Shown one piece after another: positions 14,201-27,845 of a DNA stretch of 64,000 bases (within the stretch, counting starts at the first letter, position 1; each line of letters opens with the position of its first letter). The notes beneath the pieces are model-generated. The model saw only the letters and a program-made list of their open reading frames with translations, was not told where the DNA came from and did not search any database. The DNA is from Pocillopora verrucosa (lineage: Eukaryota > Cnidaria > Anthozoa > Scleractinia > Pocilloporidae), in contig NC_089313.1 in the NCBI RefSeq assembly GCF_036669915.1, positions 11,972,011-12,036,010 on the forward strand. The letters run 5' to 3'. Made by a program: the position numbers and the translations under genes.

Positions 14201-17200
14201 TAATCTTCTTTCATATGGAAAAACTGACTAACAGTATTTTAGACTTTTATCTTTTTATCATAAATCATATTCGACTACTGATGCATTAAAATAAATGAAT
14301 TGACATCGTTTAAGGTCTTTAAAATGACGTTTCAATTACACTTTGAATTTTTCTAAGCAAAATTCACGTTAACGTTCAGAAGGGGGTATGACTAGTTTAA
14401 CACAGAACTAAAATAAACTTTCGCCTTGTAAGAAAATATCGTTATGTTCATTTGACCATCTTTTTCATAACAGGAGTACGAGGTAGCTAAAATGAGCGAA
14501 ATCATTTCTTGACTATGCACTTAAGGACATGGACAAGGCAACTTGTTCCCTTTTGATCCCTTTTGGCATTAAGCTCCTAGCTTCGTTGGTCATGAAACAA
14601 ACTGTAAAAAGCAATGAATAAAACTGACAAGAGGCACGTACATTGTATTGGAAATGGGAATTTCCCCCACTTAAGACCCGAATTGATACAAAAAAATTTA
14701 AATCTATAGTCTGACGTATTTTAGCAAGGTTTACATTATCAAGTTTTAGTTTCTCCAGGAAGGTAACTCAGACATCCAGGCGAGAAATTCCGGATATCCT
14801 TAAGATTTCTTTGGGTTGGCTGTGTTGACCCTTTTAGCAGCCTTGTGGTTTTGTGGTTTTCCCTCCCAAAAAGCCAAGCTCTGAAGTGTTTGTCGTGAAT
14901 GTGACAAAGAGATAATGCTAAGAGTAAATCCTCGGGCGTGAAGTCATACAAGTCAGGCCATTTCACTCCCTGTTTTTCATACAGCTATTACGATGAACAA
15001 ATTCTGGGCATTCATTTTGAAAAAAATGATAACAAAATAAAATCCAGGGATAACAGATGTGATTTAATAACATACGCAAAGTAAGCCACACTAGATATTA
15101 AACATTAAATACAGTTAAAGGTCTAGTTTTCTTTTTTTAACAACTAGGGTTGCCGTGATAGCCTGCACTGGGAAACAGATTTACGACAATACTCTACGTC
15201 AAACACGAATGCAAATTATACAACCAATCGCGGCATGAATAATTGATGCTGCATGTATCAAACAGCAAAATGCTTTGAGCAAATTACCGTCGAAGAAAAT
15301 AAATTTTCTTTTGTAAGTAGCCCTAGAGGACAACAACAAATCTACGTGAACACACCCTGTATCATTCTGTAAATTCCATATAATTAATTGAGAACAAGCT
15401 TTTAGGGTCGTCTGTTTGTCTCAGTCGTTACACAAATGCAATCTACGAGCAGAGTCCCTCTCTCTATCAGTAACAACACTAGTAGTTCAGGGTGATTGGT
15501 TTTGCTTGTTGAATTGGAGAACGTAGGTTTTCGCCGTCCAATTCTCGATTTAGATGACGAACTTATTTTCAGCTGTTTTCTATCATTCGTGAGATATCCG
15601 ATCATTGCATCATATCTCGTCAATGCAGTAATTACTTGCGGTTTTTTATTTGCTGCTTTATTTGAAATTCTTTTGCCAAATAGTTGCCCTTTTATGTAGA
15701 TAATACTCTTATTAAGTAACATATTTGAAAGACAAATAATTACAATTGCAAAATATTGGCAAAAGAAAAACTGTCACGATTTGCATTATGATGAACCTGC
15801 ACAGAAGGAATGAGCAGGTACGATTGTCTAAACGTGCATTATGAATGAATGATGATATGTTTTCAGTTTACTTTCCATCTCTCCAGACTGATAATTGAAG
15901 TAATATAGTAAACTAACAAAACAACATGCATCAAATTCCTGAGCTGCTCCTACGAAAAGTTTTTCGTTCGAATTTCATGCCATGTCTTTACCTTGAGAGG
16001 CAGTGGTGTACCCATTCAACAAACTGCTACTTTGGCATTTTTTTCATTAAATCTACTCCATCCGATCCAAAGATATCGAAATTCAACCCCTCGGAAGAAT
16101 ATTCAAACGTGCATGACCTCAGTCTTAAATGGAGACCATTGCAAATGTTTTTTATTCTATAACACTAATGAACGATGAGGCAATGAAAGCACTGCACATT
16201 CTTGAAAAGTTATCCTTGCTCAGCGCGAGAAAATCATATTTCAAATCCTAGCTTTCCTCTTTGTTTGCGGAAAAAATGATGGCTTATCAAAGGCTTTACT
16301 CATTAGACGAGCGAGCAGGAAGAGTTGCTCACCTAACTGATAAATCTGCCTGCCCTGAACGACTGCGTAAGGGTTTTCTCTAAACTTGTGACAGGAGAAA
16401 GATCTCAATCAATTTAAAACGCATGAAGAATAAAGTAAAATCATACTGGCCTACTTTTAATAGATAAAGAGATAAATATTCAAGCAAAATATGACATAGA
16501 ATTGAGTTGTTATTGCATGTGCCAGACCAGTATAGCTAGATTTGAGGTAAAATTTTTCAATCATGTTTGAGGTGTGTACAAACAAAAACAACCGGTATGC
16601 TAAAACGCTGTTTAAACTTCAGTACCACAAAGCAATTCAGGCCTTTTATCATTTTCAATATTTTGTGCAATTAATTCTTTTTTCTGTTCAGATTTGGAAA
16701 CCTTTTAATCCTTTCTGATTAGGTAACTAATTTCGAGCAAAATGTTTCAATGAAAAAGAAAAACACTTACTAAAACCACTCCCATTGTCTTTATTTCCGT
16801 GATTTGTACAAAGAACAACGGCTTTTGTGGAAAAAACAAAGCCTTTAGGCAAATTACATGACAAAGCACACGTTCGCTATTGTGTAATTTTAAAAGAAGA
16901 TCACGAAAGATGATAATGAGATCATTTCCTGTTGGTTTCTGTTTCTGTTTCTGTTTCTGAGAGGCATCAAACATGCAATGTCATTTGTCAACATGTTAGG
17001 GAGAGGGGCGTTTTTCTACGTGATACCCATGCTGAAAATTATAAAACAAACTCTTACAGAAGACCAGTTCGAGCATTGTTCATCTTTAAAATTCTCTACA
17101 AAAAGACACCATCTTAGAATTTGTCTTGAAAAATATTAAAATTACTTCTTACCAGGGTGTCAAGAGATTTCGCCCCGCTCACGCCAGAGCCCCCCCTTCC

Positions 17201-20200
17201 CCCTTTAGCATGCGTGAGTCGTGCCTTATCTCAAGTAAAAATCTAAAAACCACAGTTCTAAAAATACATTCGTTTTAAATTCATAAGGGCACGTTTTCAA
17301 ACTGACCTTCGTCAGAGAGGTAGTGGTCCAATAATAACCTTGATTGTAAGCTAAAGTTTACGACAATTCTTTGAGGAGTTTCCCCTCTTTGAAGAAAAAC
17401 TACAAGGAAGCATTTTTACGAGAGGTGCACGTGGAAACCTTTCTTTAACTTTGATAAGTTGAATGAAATTTACAACTTGGTTTATTCTTTAGGGTTCTTT
17501 CTCTATTTAACGTTTGCTTGGTAAATTTAAGATATAAGGGGAAATTGGGGAATATTTAATTTTGTACAAAAATATTGATTTAAGTAATAATTTGAGCGTG
17601 TGCAAACAAGGATGCGGTGAACCAGTTGCTGTGGTTGTATCTAAATTATGTTTGGCAAATGTCACGTAGCGAAACGAACACAAATAATGGATCATATCTG
17701 TCGTAACATATACAGGTTTTCTTTGCTGTCTACGTCACTACAGCTACATTTATTACCCCTCAGCTTGAGAAGGATACCTGCCCACAAAGAAGTGTACCAC
17801 AACATTCTCGCTGGCACGTTTCATTAGCAACTTGCTCGTACTCATCTTTACTTCCGGGTTTTAAGAGGCACTAGAAGATTTACGAGTTGACGAACATAGT
17901 TGTGTGACCTCAAACAGGACAACGACACGAATGTAATTGATTCTTAATTTGTATTTTGAATTACGTTTTTTTTTCCTTCTAAGTCAATTTCGTCATTCTT
18001 CTTCCTGAAAAACATTTTTTTTACTTTTCCTTGATAGAGGTCCATCCAAAAGAGCTACATTATTAACAAGGTCCACGGCAGTTTTAAGATAGGAGAAAAT
18101 AAAACCGTTGACAAAATTAAGTTACGTTTTGGCGTGAAAAAACACGTACACCTGACAAACTTGTTTTTCAATTAACAACACAAAGTATTATGTGATGGAT
18201 TTTTTTTCATTATGTCAAATGTTATCAAGGATTGAAATGAAAACAGTAGATAAGGTAATGAACCGAGAAAACATGTAAGATATAATATGCGTATTTGCTT
18301 AATCTAAAAGATTAAAAACCCAATGAATTTTTCGTGTAATTAAACACAGCTGAACTTGGCAATGCGAACTTGGAGTTACGTAATCGACTTTAACCAAGGT
18401 AAAATACACGATTACCTCATAACTGCAATATCCTTTGTTTTTAAAGATAGCGGGACTATTCACAATTGTGAAAGTGTTACTGATAAAACGTGATAATTTC
18501 TTACATATTAAATCTAGGCTAGAAATGAAGAGGTGCTTAAAAAAAACCCCATCTGTTTTAAGGCTTAATTAATGCCTCATAGTGTTTTCTTCCGTTTCAG
18601 TAAAGACCCTGGAACACGCATTTCAGAAACAAGGGATCTAAGGAATTAACAGAAGGACACTTCCGTCTAGGGCGTGGTATTAGTAACGATCTTGGACTAT
18701 AATTAGGCTCTTTCCATAGAGTGACTCAGGGGTTTTTCTATTTCTAAAAACAAACAGCACTACTTGTAAATCGTGTCCTTACGTGGGTGTGTTTTGGAAC
18801 ACAGCTACAATGTTTATTTTCTCCTCAAATGAAGCATCGTGATGGAATTTATAAACCTTTTAACCAAGGTATTTACAATCTACGTCAACTGGTAGTGTGA
18901 AATTTGCAGTTGTTTAAAATCTGAAAAAAATACAATTTAAAAGTGCATTAGGACGTAAAACTGCAGCAATCTGGAAGATACGATTGCAAACTATTCCTGA
19001 ACAATTCGAAACATTAATATCAGTGAAACAGCTCAAGGAGGTCAATGTTTATTTACAGACCTCACGTACAAGGTCCATTACATTGAGAAGGACACGTACA
19101 GAAAATTGGTTTTGGATGCGTTCCACCTCTCTTGTTTTGTGGTTAGCGAATCGTGTACGAGCGTCATCAAAAGGTTATAAGTTCAAGTCAATTAATCTCC
19201 ACTTCGAAACATATGAATTACAAACGCTACTTTCTCAACAGAGTGTAACACACATGAGATGAAATAAAAAATAGCCACGCAGTGGAATGCTTTAAAGCCA
19301 TTAAAAGCTTTGTGGTAAGCGTAAAGTGTTTGCAAAATCATGCTTTTCATTAAGATTGGGAAAGCTGACCTTCAAACTGATATCAGGTAGCTCTATCATG
19401 AGTCTTACACAAACCTCTACATACATTTAATTTAAAACTGACTTTTTGTTTCGAACTGTTTTTATTTCGAACTGTATGCAGTGAAAGTGTTCCACATGCA
19501 ATTAATTTCGCATGGCATTGTCATATTAAACAAATCTGTTTTGTTCAGTAACAAAAGTAACTGTTCTGCGGGAAGAGGAACTGACAGCTTACACGAGCTT
19601 GGTGATCGCTATCTTTCGTCACAGTGTTTGATTTTGGCTCGCTTTTACATTCTTCTCATTGTGTGAAATTTTTTTGTAGTTTTCATTTCATTGCGGGAAA
19701 GAATGGCCTTTCAACATGTGTCTCTTCATTTGAAGTGCTTGCCAAACTCCCTTACTTTATTTGATATCGACATAATTAGCTTAGCTTTTCACATCAGAGA
19801 GATTTCTGTTTGAGGCATGGCATGCACCTTTGATCAGTACGTACACTTAGTAATTTTTCATCGGAAACATTTGAAACTCAAAATCCTGCCTGAGCCTCGT
19901 GGAATATAGTGTTCATAAAAAAGTAATTTCTTTATCAAAGCACCTTCATCTAATGGGCTAAAGGTTGTCTGATTTAAAGCCATGCAAACGACGCTCAAGT
20001 TTCTCTTCCACGTGATCTCTTTCGTGCGAGATTTTTGAGGACAACTCGACAAACGAGAACTTTCTACTAGTGACGAACGTGTTTCTCAGAACTGTGATTA
20101 TGTTAGTCTAATCACAGACCTTTCTGTTTACTTATCCTCCCGCTGACAGCGGACTGCGTTTATTTACTTTCAAAAGTCTTCTGCATGGGTAAGAAGGCGC

Positions 20201-21825
20201 TATTGCCTTCCACCAAATTACATAACGATGGAATGTTTGGGTCCCAAATCAAGCCTTGAACAGTTCCACTTATATAATTTAATTATGATATTTAGTAAAA
20301 GACAAACAGCAAATAAATGATGTCATGTACTGTATTTTAAAATGAAGCGCAAGGAGTGTGTCTGACTTATAAATTGCCAAGTATGTGATAAACCCCCATT
20401 AATAAATGGAACCTAGATGCTCTCCTTAAAACGTTCAAAAGGCCTGCTGCAAAAAAAAGAGCAATTAGCTTGAAGTGTACAGACCGCGAACCTGTAATCA
20501 TTTCGTGCAGGTAAGGCGCGCACATTTAGAAGAAGCAATTTGAAAAAAATTGTTTTCAATACAGCTTCCATCAGTGATTGTTGTTAGTACCGGGAGAAAG
20601 GCAAAATGTATACTTCCGCTTAATAGAAATTCATTTTGTTTTTTAAGGTTACGAAACGACAGATTCGATCTTTTAAAAACTTTAAGTGACTGCAGAACTA
20701 ACCCTCAGTTTTATTGAGAAAACTGTTAGAAAAAATGAGTTGGTTTGTAAGTTGTATTCCACTAAAATATTTTCCTGTGAGCACGTGCTTTCTATGATCT
20801 TCTAGCAAACCTGAACTATTTTGACCTTTTTCAAAAGCGTTACCCTGCTGTTATGGAAAGCTTCCAGTAAAAATATCACGGAATGCCTTTTGCTTTCAAG
20901 TAGAAGGACCTGAGAAAAGCAGATGAATTGTTACTGAAAGCTTAACGTCTAGATATGCCAGACTACCTTGCAGATGGTATTTAATTCAACCAAGTTCTCT
21001 CTTGAATAGGTGAAACATTTCCGAATTCAACGTCTTGCCTAGTTCAACCCACGTGAGTGACGCAAATTAATTTCGAACCGCAAAAAGTGTTATCAAGGGC
21101 AAATTCCTCTCCCGTAAATTATTTTCTGCGGAGGAAAATCTTAGAGCGTTAATAGACGTAGTCTTGCTACCGATAATAGAAAGATATAATTTTTATAAGA
21201 ACTCGATGCAGGGTTAGATATGCTCTGAAGAGATTTCGTTATCTTTTGCCAACGAAACTCATTTGTAATCTCTCTTTTCACTTGAGCCGGTCAGTAGATA
21301 TAGCATGGTAAATAACATTATTCCTTCATAACAGAGTTTTTTTAGCCCTCGAGCAGGCCATCGTAATCAGTGCTTTGGCTGGAAGGTTTCTTCGAAAATA
21401 CGAGGCCTTAAACAACGCTTGAAAAGAAAAAATTTTTCAAACGTTACGTGTACAGAGACGTGGTGACAGAAATATGTCGATTGTCCCAAAAGAGATACCA
21501 AGCTCTCCGACTTGGACACCTTTCCCTACTTATGTATACAAATAACAACTTAAATTACAAAAAGATTCACTCTACAGAGCTTGCCTGATTATCTTATTCT
21601 ACTCACAATAATATTTTCACAGTTGTTCGGCGTAATTTCCCTTTCCTTCGCCCCCAACCCCCACCAAAATAATTTCATCACGTGTGTTCTTTTCTTTAAT
21701 CACCGTCGCTTCCCTAGGTCTGAAGTCCGTTTCTCCCGAAAAAAGCTGAGGGAGTACGAGAGCATGTTCTATTTGAAATGGCCTATCAATAGCCTTCGTT
21801 ATTCACCCCTCTTTCTCTTCCGGGC

Positions 21826-22075
21826 TACATGTAGATGATCTTATTTAAGGCGAGCTCACACAAAATTCATCTTCCATAAACTGAACGTGAAATATAAGCC
21901 TTACAACAAGATAGCGCAAATAGAAATGTCTACCATCTTTGATTATGGCGATGACATTTTTGCTTTATTCCACACTATTATCTAGTGGTAATAGGGTAAG
22001 CTACGAAAACTTCTGTGTTTATTATCAGACAGTTTTAATTTCTTTTTCTCATCCAATTCATCTGGCACGTTCTAC
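21826..22075 (+). repeat. Copy 1 of a degenerate ~250 bp dispersed repeat
   Basis: Shared blocks with 26588-26835 in the same order include catgtagatg, the following cttattt segment, cacacaaaattcatctt, taccatctttgattatggc, ctattatct, cagacagttt and tttttctcatccaattc. Divergence is moderate, with small indels. The short open frames overlapping this region are therefore repeat sequence, not genes. Confidence 0.55.
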
Positions 22076-22730
22076 AGGAACCGGCGTATCAACAACCTTG
22101 AATAGTCACTCCTCACTCTCTTCCAGGTATTTGGGAAGCTGCATTGTCACTCTTCTGTATAGCCTTTCCTTTTTTTTTTCTCTCAGGTATGAGTTCAAAT
22201 ATGCATGAAAACCTTGCAGTTCTCGAGGGAGATCCCCTTTTGACTTAATTATATTTTAATATTTGCGATTGATTCAATGTCAATCAGCAAGTAGGTGACT
22301 TCAGTTTGATTTGTAATTAATTGATTTTAAAATTTTTTTCGTAATTCCTCGGGAACCAACAGACATAATATTTTACCAAAAAAATATAAAGCTACAAAAA
22401 GACCATTTTTGTCTTTAAATGCCAACAACAAATGTGTTCTCTTATTCATCACGTCAAGTTTGGTAGTTCAAGGTTAGCCATAGTCAGAGCACACGTGCTG
22501 CTACTTTGTACGCTTCATGAAGGTATTGGGTCGTATCCTACAGCTTTTACGCGAGTTAAGAACACAGGTTGATTAGAGTTCAGAGAGATTTCAGTTCTAA
22601 TTTTCTGTGCTTGCAGTTCAAAAACGTATAAAATACTAAGTAATCAAAAGTTTACGTTTACACAACAATGTATAATTAGAATACTAGAAGTAGAACCTCA
22701 GCAACTTTACTGCCAAGGGAAACGAAAATC

Positions 22731-22951
22731 AATAGTCCATTTTACAGTTGTGTGCTTAGTTGCCAGGCGTTTGAACTGGAGTGAGGTTAAGGTTGACCTT
22801 GTTATGATACAAACCTTGCTGCTTTTCAAATGCAAATTACTTTGTTATCATGCTAACTAGATACTGGTCTCTTATCACAACAAGGTCACCTTCAGCCTCA
22901 CTCCAAATCAAAGTATTGGCAACTAGGTACACAACTGTAAAATGGCCTATT
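22731..22951. mobile_element. ~221 bp element with long imperfect terminal inverted repeats (MITE-like)
   Basis: The left end reads aatagtccattttacagttg and the right end is its near-complement, ending caactgtaaaatggcctatt. The inverted similarity continues inward for about 70 bases on each side, including ggagtgaggttaaggttgac on the left against the complement of gtcaccttcagcctcactcc on the right. Only about 80 bases lie between the arms. There is no coding capacity. The structure is that of a non-autonomous DNA transposon or fold-back element. Confidence 0.65.
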
Positions 22952-22992
22952 TGTGATGTGATGTTGATAGCAGATAACTGCATATTGCACTC

Positions 22993-23500
22993 TGAAGGGA
23001 AGTGGCGTTAAGTTCGACTAAGGCAGCAACAAAGCTGCCTTGCTCTTACATGAATATAAGACCTGTGGGTCGACAAGCAGACCATACCATTAAAATCGGT
23101 GGGGAGCGCAGTTGCGTCAAGTTCGACCTACCTCCAAAGTTCGTCTGTACGTACATGAATACAAGACTCGTGGCTTAGTAAAACTGGAAATTAAAATGAA
23201 ATGTTTATTTGGAACATTTTATAAAGACATATTCTTCCAGTAAAACGCACGCTTGAATATTATCATGGTTCTACAAGCAGATGGAAATCACTAAGAAGGG
23301 AAGTGGCGTCAAATGACCTCAAGTTCGACTTTGCACCGAAGCTCCTCTGCGCTTACATAAATCAAGGACTCGTGGCTAAGTAAAAAACGAAAAGGTAAAC
23401 TTTGTTTTGGAACATTTTAAAAACATACTCTTTTCCAGTAAAATGAGTGCTTGCAATCATGGGTCTACAAGCATATTACTCCATTGAAATCGTTGGAAAA
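22993..23500 (+). repeat. Degenerate tandem repeat, ~200 bp period
   Basis: Two long copies (about 23100-23290 and 23297-23490) share, in order, a caagttcgac block, tacatgaatacaagactcgt (23rd kb copy; tacataaatcaaggactcgt in the next), tggaacatttt, catattcttccagtaaaa and ggttctacaagca. A third, partial copy precedes them from about 22993 (gaagggaagtggcgttaag). Indels are frequent. The open frame at 23447-23683 begins inside the array and is not convincing as a gene. Confidence 0.55.
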
Positions 23501-26500
23501 CTTAACATGATGACAAGGAGATTTGCTATAGATCATGCCCTGTCTCCTAAGATCTACAAAAATCAAAGAAAAAATAAAAAGGTAAAAAACACATGTTTTC
23601 TAAGATTGCAGTTTCTTCCCATCGAACGTCGAACAATTTCTTCTCAGGAATGTACGCGCAAGCCTTGCGGTTTCACATCTTAAATTAATTTCTTTTGGTT
23701 GGGTTTCCAGACACTGTAACCTGTTCATAATCACATTTAATCACCGCCACGTTGTCTACCAGACTTGTAAACCTATAACTAGAAAGTAAGTAGCCTGTTT
23801 GATCTACAAGCCGCATAATGTGAGGGGCGTATCTGTGGGGTAGTGAGATGTGATACTTAAAAAAAAAATGTCCACCCACGTGAATTGAGAGAAATTCTTT
23901 CAAACAAAAAGTGTTGTCAATGCATTACCAGCTCTTCAAACTTTATCGATAGATATTACAGTTTCCTTTCCTTTCCTTTCCTTTAGCAAGCTAGATATAA
24001 ACTCCCGTATGAGAAAATCGACCAGCTTCATTGAAAAAGGTTTTGCTTTCCTCTCATAACACCTTTCTGGATCGTGCATTCCATGCATGGGTATAACGCG
24101 CCTGAAGGATTTCGTTACGTCGAAGCAAACCTATTTACATAAAAGCACCGGTTCATAATTCAGACTCTTTTCACGTTAGCTGATTACCAGAAATTCTAAA
24201 GAATAAAGAACCTTATCCCGTGGAAATCACAAATTTGTCTTATCCTCTCCCCTATGACGTGTGTACAAAAATAACCTCGATAATTTGATTCATGACCGTT
24301 TGTCAGGAATTACACGAGGTCAAAAACACGCCATGCTAAGATAAATCTCGCAAAAAAACTAAAAGGCCGTCTATATTCAAGTAAATTCCGTAAATTTCTC
24401 ACCTTCTGGTGGTAAGAGACGAGCAACGAGACAAATGTGATTCTCTCCGGATAGTTATATCATTCGTCAAAGACGTATTAATTTTATCAAAAGTTCCTGT
24501 CGTTTTAGCCGGAAATAAGCTATTTGCAGTGCTAATGAAAGACTTGTGTCACTTTAAAAAAGGCCGGAGGAAAGGAATTTTTTTTCTCGACAGAAGAATT
24601 CTTTTATCCTTAGTCATTTTAATTCTTAAAAAACCGACCTAGCAAAAATTTTTTCTCCTTCCTGTTAAGATCTGTAAGTTGTAGTCGGCTTTTCTTTGTT
24701 TCTGCATGCGAAAAAGATCAACTAAGTAAATTACGAACAAGATACTCGACCCTAAGCCAATTAAACACGAAAAGTGAGGAAGGCTCACAATATCCTCTCT
24801 GTTAACACGGAAACGTCCGTAGTTTCGACGCCAGTTTGTATGCTTCAGTTGTGCTATCCGATCTGTCTGATGCCACATGTGCCGTACCCGACTGGTTAAT
24901 AAACTGAGAAAATCTCATCTACCTCAGGCGCTTATTTCAAGTAATATATTATCACGTTGTGTGTTGCATTCTGAGACGAAACCGCAACAGTTCACAGCCT
25001 GTAATTCTCTAGACCTACAGGCGATAGGTCTTACTCCACTGTGTCTGTACCAAAGGAAATTTGTTGTGGTACAGCCCCTATCAATAATAAGAGCGAGTGA
25101 ATCAGACCCAACCAAGGGCGTACTTATGAACAATACACATAGGATTTTTTAAGTATACTTCATTGAAATGTATATGACGCGCTAAAACCTTTCTGTTTTT
25201 TTGAAGACTGAAGGCTCAGTCTGTTTCACTCCACTAAACTAGTGCACCCCTTCCCTACTTTGAAACCACTCTGCTGGTTTGGTCTCTATGCAAACCGCAG
25301 AACTTCATATTATGTCAGTAGCTAGACCTAAAGGTGACAAACCTTGTTCTGCAGTGTCTGTTCTTATGGTTGTGCATTTGTGCGAGAGAATTCAGTTAAC
25401 TGTACTGAAAAAACACAGTACAATCTTTTAGGGCTTCTTCTATCTGCGAGCATGCTGCAATACACAACACACTTTTTTTCACTTTGAATAACTGAACAAT
25501 GACGCTTTGTTAGTATAATCACCGAGTCCCGCAAAAGACAATTTTGCATGGCATGATTAGTTATTGTTTCGTGCGGCGGAACCAACCCTCAGTTTCAACG
25601 AAAAAAAAAATCATTTTGTATGTCCGAGACCTCACATTTGACACTTTCCAAAGGAAAATCCTCTGTATCACCCAAATGCGGCGATTGCTTTTAGTCTTCG
25701 CTGTCGCACCGCGCACTCGACTTAAGCTTTGCTTGGGAACACTTGTTGCGGGGGTATGCATATCTGAGTTTGTAGCCAATAATTAGAACCAAGTTTCGTT
25801 TTTTTAGGCACTGTAACCAGTGTTATTACTGTTACCTTCGTTAGAACTGCTGTTCATTTATTTATTTTTTAATATATAAAGAGATGACTGAGTTCTCCTC
25901 CGTCATTTCTTCTCCATCGTTTGTTCTCAACTTTTCTAAACATAATAAGATCTCTGACTCGCTAAAATAATCATGTTTCGGCAAATGCGTTAATTCATCA
26001 TTTGTCAAGAATTAAATGTTATAGCTGCATTAAGTACAACTGATAGCAATTATCTAATTTAAAATTACGTTCCCTGTTTTTCTTTTTTACACAGGATTTA
26101 TACCCCTCCGAACGCAAACCTTGATAGGCAGTGTAAACATTCAGACCAGCTATATAAACATAGGCGTGGACATTGCAAGCTGTTTTTTTCCTTAAACTAA
26201 ATTAGATTGTTACAGACTTCAAATACATCCCGGTATTGTTATTCTAAAGTTTAACGAATCTTAATACACATTCTTCACTAAAAAAATTAATGTTACCAAA
26301 TTTTGCTGACACTTAAAGGTAACTTTAAACTTAAAGGGTATTTCTATTGTATAGTTTATGTTCAGTGATACAGTTACATTTTTGATTATAAGATTCATCG
26401 TGAAAGATTGTGATCCTCTACATTCCCAAGGTCAGACAAACACCACCACCTCAGATTACCCCCAGCTACATAAGCACCTCAGGAAGTAATTTTTTCAAGA

Positions 26501-26587
26501 GCTTAGAGACTAATTCTTTTCAATAACATAGAGGTCGTTGCCCTACCACTAAAACCCCATAGCTGATGTAGTGCAATCAGGTTAGCT

Positions 26588-26835
26588 TCATGTAGATGGC
26601 CTTATTTCAGACGCACTCGCACAAATTTCATCTTTCACGAAACATGGCATCTGTTTTCTAGTAAACCATAGCAAAGATAAAAATGTTTACCATCTTTAGT
26701 GATGGCAGCGACATTTTCGCTTTGTTCCTCGCTATTATCTGTGGGTAAAAAGGGAAGGTTACAAAGTTACACTTTTGTGATCATTCTCAGACAGTTTATA
26801 CTTATTTTTTCTCATCCAATTCGCTTGACAATTTT
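26588..26835 (+). repeat. Copy 2 of the degenerate ~250 bp dispersed repeat
   Basis: It is a direct-orientation partner of 21826-22075, matching block by block (catgtagatggccttatttc, taccatctttagtgatggc, ctattatct, cagacagttt, ttttctcatccaattcg). I cannot see clear terminal inverted repeats or target duplications that would define the element type. Confidence 0.55.
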
Positions 26836-27845
26836 AATATTCCTAAACCTGGGTAAGAATAAATATTATATAATAATCTCTCTTACAGTGAGTATGAAAG
26901 TCAGTTTACGGTTAATGAATAATAAAATATGAGAAACATTAATTTTGTTACGGCCTCCTGAATCGGGTTAGGTTACGTTAAAAAAAAAAAAACCCATTAA
27001 TGCACACCAGGCAAATGCCACAACATAAAAAAATTTCTACTGCGTTTGTCAGTAACATTCGAATAGTAAAGTTCAGAACTCAGAACACCATCAATCAGAA
27101 TGACAGGAATCAACAGACAAAGTTGGCTAACAACCGAATTTTTTGTTTGATTAACAGCGAAGTAAGAGTTTTGTACTTCAATGTCTTTCAAACTTAATGT
27201 CACAGCTAGGCACATTGACTAAATAGGCAACAAACACTCGTAAATACTGTACAAACATTTTTTCTTACATTTACTCGTAGCATGACGTGAAATTTCCTAT
27301 GACCTTTTTCCCAAGCCATGTAGTCTACGCAGTACCTACATGTAGTTTTTCCTTGGATCATCTCTAACATTGCTTTTTGTACAAATTAAATGCGATGCAT
27401 ATTCATTTTTCTGTTATATCTGAATACCTCTGACTTGTATGAGTACGCTATTCGTATCACGCACATCATCCGAATAAATTCTAAGTATATTTGATATAAT
27501 GCACTTTATAATAACTCGTCTTTCACGTACTCAAGATATCTCCTCTGGACATTTTGTGAATAAGAAATCCAAATTTTCATTTAAATTAAGAAAAAATAAC
27601 AAAAACAAAAAACAAAAATGTATGCCTTTTTTATCCAGCTTATATTGCCCATTCACTCTTGAGATCTAAATTTCAACTCTCCGCACTGTCTACTGTTTTG
27701 TTTTTTAATATCATTTGAGCTCTGAGAATTTAACGCTAATGAAATAAAAAACATTCCCTGTTGATATTTTCTTTCCTCTCATCTCCTTTCTGCTTGGAAA
27801 TTTAGAGTTATTGTAATAAGAAATTCCTTTATGATCAGGTTTAAG

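Larger units (their letters stand above)
11234..27845. other. Long gene-free interval between SoxF and ARFRP1
   Basis: No open frame over about 110 codons is present, and none of the short ones looks like a known domain or has convincing splice sites. The interval holds a short hexanucleotide repeat (TTTCTG, near 16937-16960), a pentanucleotide run near 23962-23984, and the repeats at 21826-22075, 22731-22951, 22993-23500 and 26588-26835 that are listed separately. The rest shows nothing I can identify. Non-coding RNA genes and SoxF regulatory elements cannot be excluded. Confidence 0.6.

Noticed and set aside
15402..15722. 106-codon minus-strand frame opposed by a 67-codon + frame
   Set aside because: Neither matches a family; mutual overlap and AT-rich context suggest chance.
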